Notes under the pieces: generated by a model | What the model was told of the DNA's origin: nothing | The model's input: only the letters and a program-made list of their open reading frames with translations | Database searches by the model: none | Shown here: positions 4,916-5,532 of the stretch, piece by piece | Layout: each line of letters begins with the position of its first letter | How positions within the stretch are numbered: position 1 is the first letter of the stretch | Assembly: GCA_030596145.1 (NCBI GenBank) | Contig: JAUVKS010000139.1 | Span: 1 to 5,532, forward strand | Length of the DNA: 5,532 nt | Source: Pseudomonadota bacterium | Lineage (GTDB): Bacteria; Desulfobacterota; Syntrophia; Syntrophales; JADFWA01 | Direction of reading: 5' to 3' | Position numbers and translations under genes: made by a program

Positions 4916-5532
4916 ATGAAAAATATAAAAAAGGCAGGGATGGAACTGATTGGTACCGGGTTCTCTAAAAAGATAATAATGGATAGGCAGGCCAGCTTAC
5001 GACTTTTCACTACCAACTTCTCACCAATCATATCTGCAAAAAGAATCATCCTTCACAGGAGGTGGTTAGAGCTTATATATGCGATGCCGTATGTGGTTCT
5101 GAGACGAGAGATGTCCAATTCGTTCACAATAACAAAGAACATGCTGACTTCGCCGGCCAAACAGATATGGAATATTTTTGTCCGTCTTGAATTTCCCCCT
5201 GGCCGCTATGAATATTTGCGTACATGCTCAGAAAGAGAGGCTCCAGCAGGGATCAAAGAAGAATCATCAGTCACGAACTACCAGTTGCCGATAATCGCCC
5301 ACCATCCACCAGCCGTAAATCGTGACCCATCCGTTACCATCTATAACAAGTACGATTCTCTTAAACATGCGCCATCTTTGATCCGGAAGACCGTTTCTGT
5401 AGAGCAGCGAGAGATGCCCTCAACCCTTCGAGAAAGCGAGATCGCCCATCATCATTATGAATACCTAAAGCGAGAGACCCCGGAAATTGCACAGACGGCA
5501 GTCCGGCATCTTAAACCATCTTCGATGAAACC
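4916..5532 (+). CDS. Unrecognised Arg/Glu-rich protein with recurring RE motifs, 3' truncated
   Basis: An uninterrupted frame of 205 codons runs from ATG 4916 to the window end without a stop. Its start lies 4 bp after the tube 2 stop, with AAGGGA at 4903-4908 seven bases upstream, so it is clearly an operon member. I do not recognise the family. The N-terminal 100 residues are basic with hydrophobic patches (RRWLELIYAMPYVVLRRE; QIWNIFVRLEFPPG) but hold no clear transmembrane helix or signal peptide. The rest looks polar and largely disordered, rich in Pro, His, Arg and Glu. Short elements recur: RE at residues 64, 107, 165, 172 and 186, mostly followed by M/A/T and P/S, and YEYL[RK] at 98 and 181. 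Related loci carry a LysM-type tube-adaptor gene further downstream; this protein shows no LysM motif in the visible part. A baseplate linker, an assembly factor or a cargo-related protein are all possible. Confidence 0.72.
   Translation, partial: MKNIKKAGMELIGTGFSKKIIMDRQASLRLFTTNFSPIISAKRIILHRRWLELIYAMPYVVLRREMSNSFTITKNMLTSPAKQIWNIFVRLEFPPGRYEYLRTCSEREAPAGIKEESSVTNYQLPIIAHHPPAVNRDPSVTIYNKYDSLKHAPSLIRKTVSVEQREMPSTLRESEIAHHHYEYLKRETPEIAQTAVRHLKPSSMK

Overview
The window is the structural core of a contractile phage-tail-like particle, most likely an extracellular contractile injection system (eCIS; the PVC/Afp/MAC-like lineage). All genes lie on the plus strand with short gaps. No capsid, terminase or integrase is visible, and the first gene is a Pvc16-type cap/terminator protein typical of eCIS loci. 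That makes an eCIS more likely than a prophage.

The host looks archaeal, but this is inference. There is a TTTATATA box A-like element in the largest 5' gap (1051-1058), strong GGAGG Shine-Dalgarno sites, and heavy use of AGA/AGG arginine and ATA isoleucine codons. I see no bacterial -35/-10 pair. An anaerobic euryarchaeon (methanogen or ANME type) would fit, but no lineage can be assigned from this window.

Layout: (1) 2-406, the 3' part of a Pvc16/DUF4255 protein whose frame is open to the window edge; (2) 434-1045, a protein of two beta-sandwich (carboxypeptidase regulatory-like) domains; (3) 1051-1110, a candidate promoter and a strong RBS that fix the start of (4) the large tail sheath, 1112-3427; (5) 3445-3891, tube protein 1; (6) 3907-4266, a tail-assembly (gpE/TAC-like) protein; (7) 4263-4430, a 54-codon DUF6760 reading frame in the -1 frame with no canonical start codon; (8) 4477-4911, tube protein 2; (9) 4916 to beyond the window end, an unrecognised Arg/Glu-rich protein.

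In the assembled machine the sheath contracts around a tube built from the gp19-like proteins. The Pvc16-type protein caps the distal end, and the small gpE-like and DUF6760 proteins probably act during assembly. Spike, gp25/wedge proteins, tape measure and AAA+ ATPase are not in the window and are expected downstream.

The most notable signal is the junction of (6) and (7). The gene order (sheath, tube, small protein, overlapping -1-frame small protein) and the missing start codon resemble the P2 E/E+E' and lambda G/GT tail-assembly chaperone pairs, which are joined by programmed -1 frameshifting.
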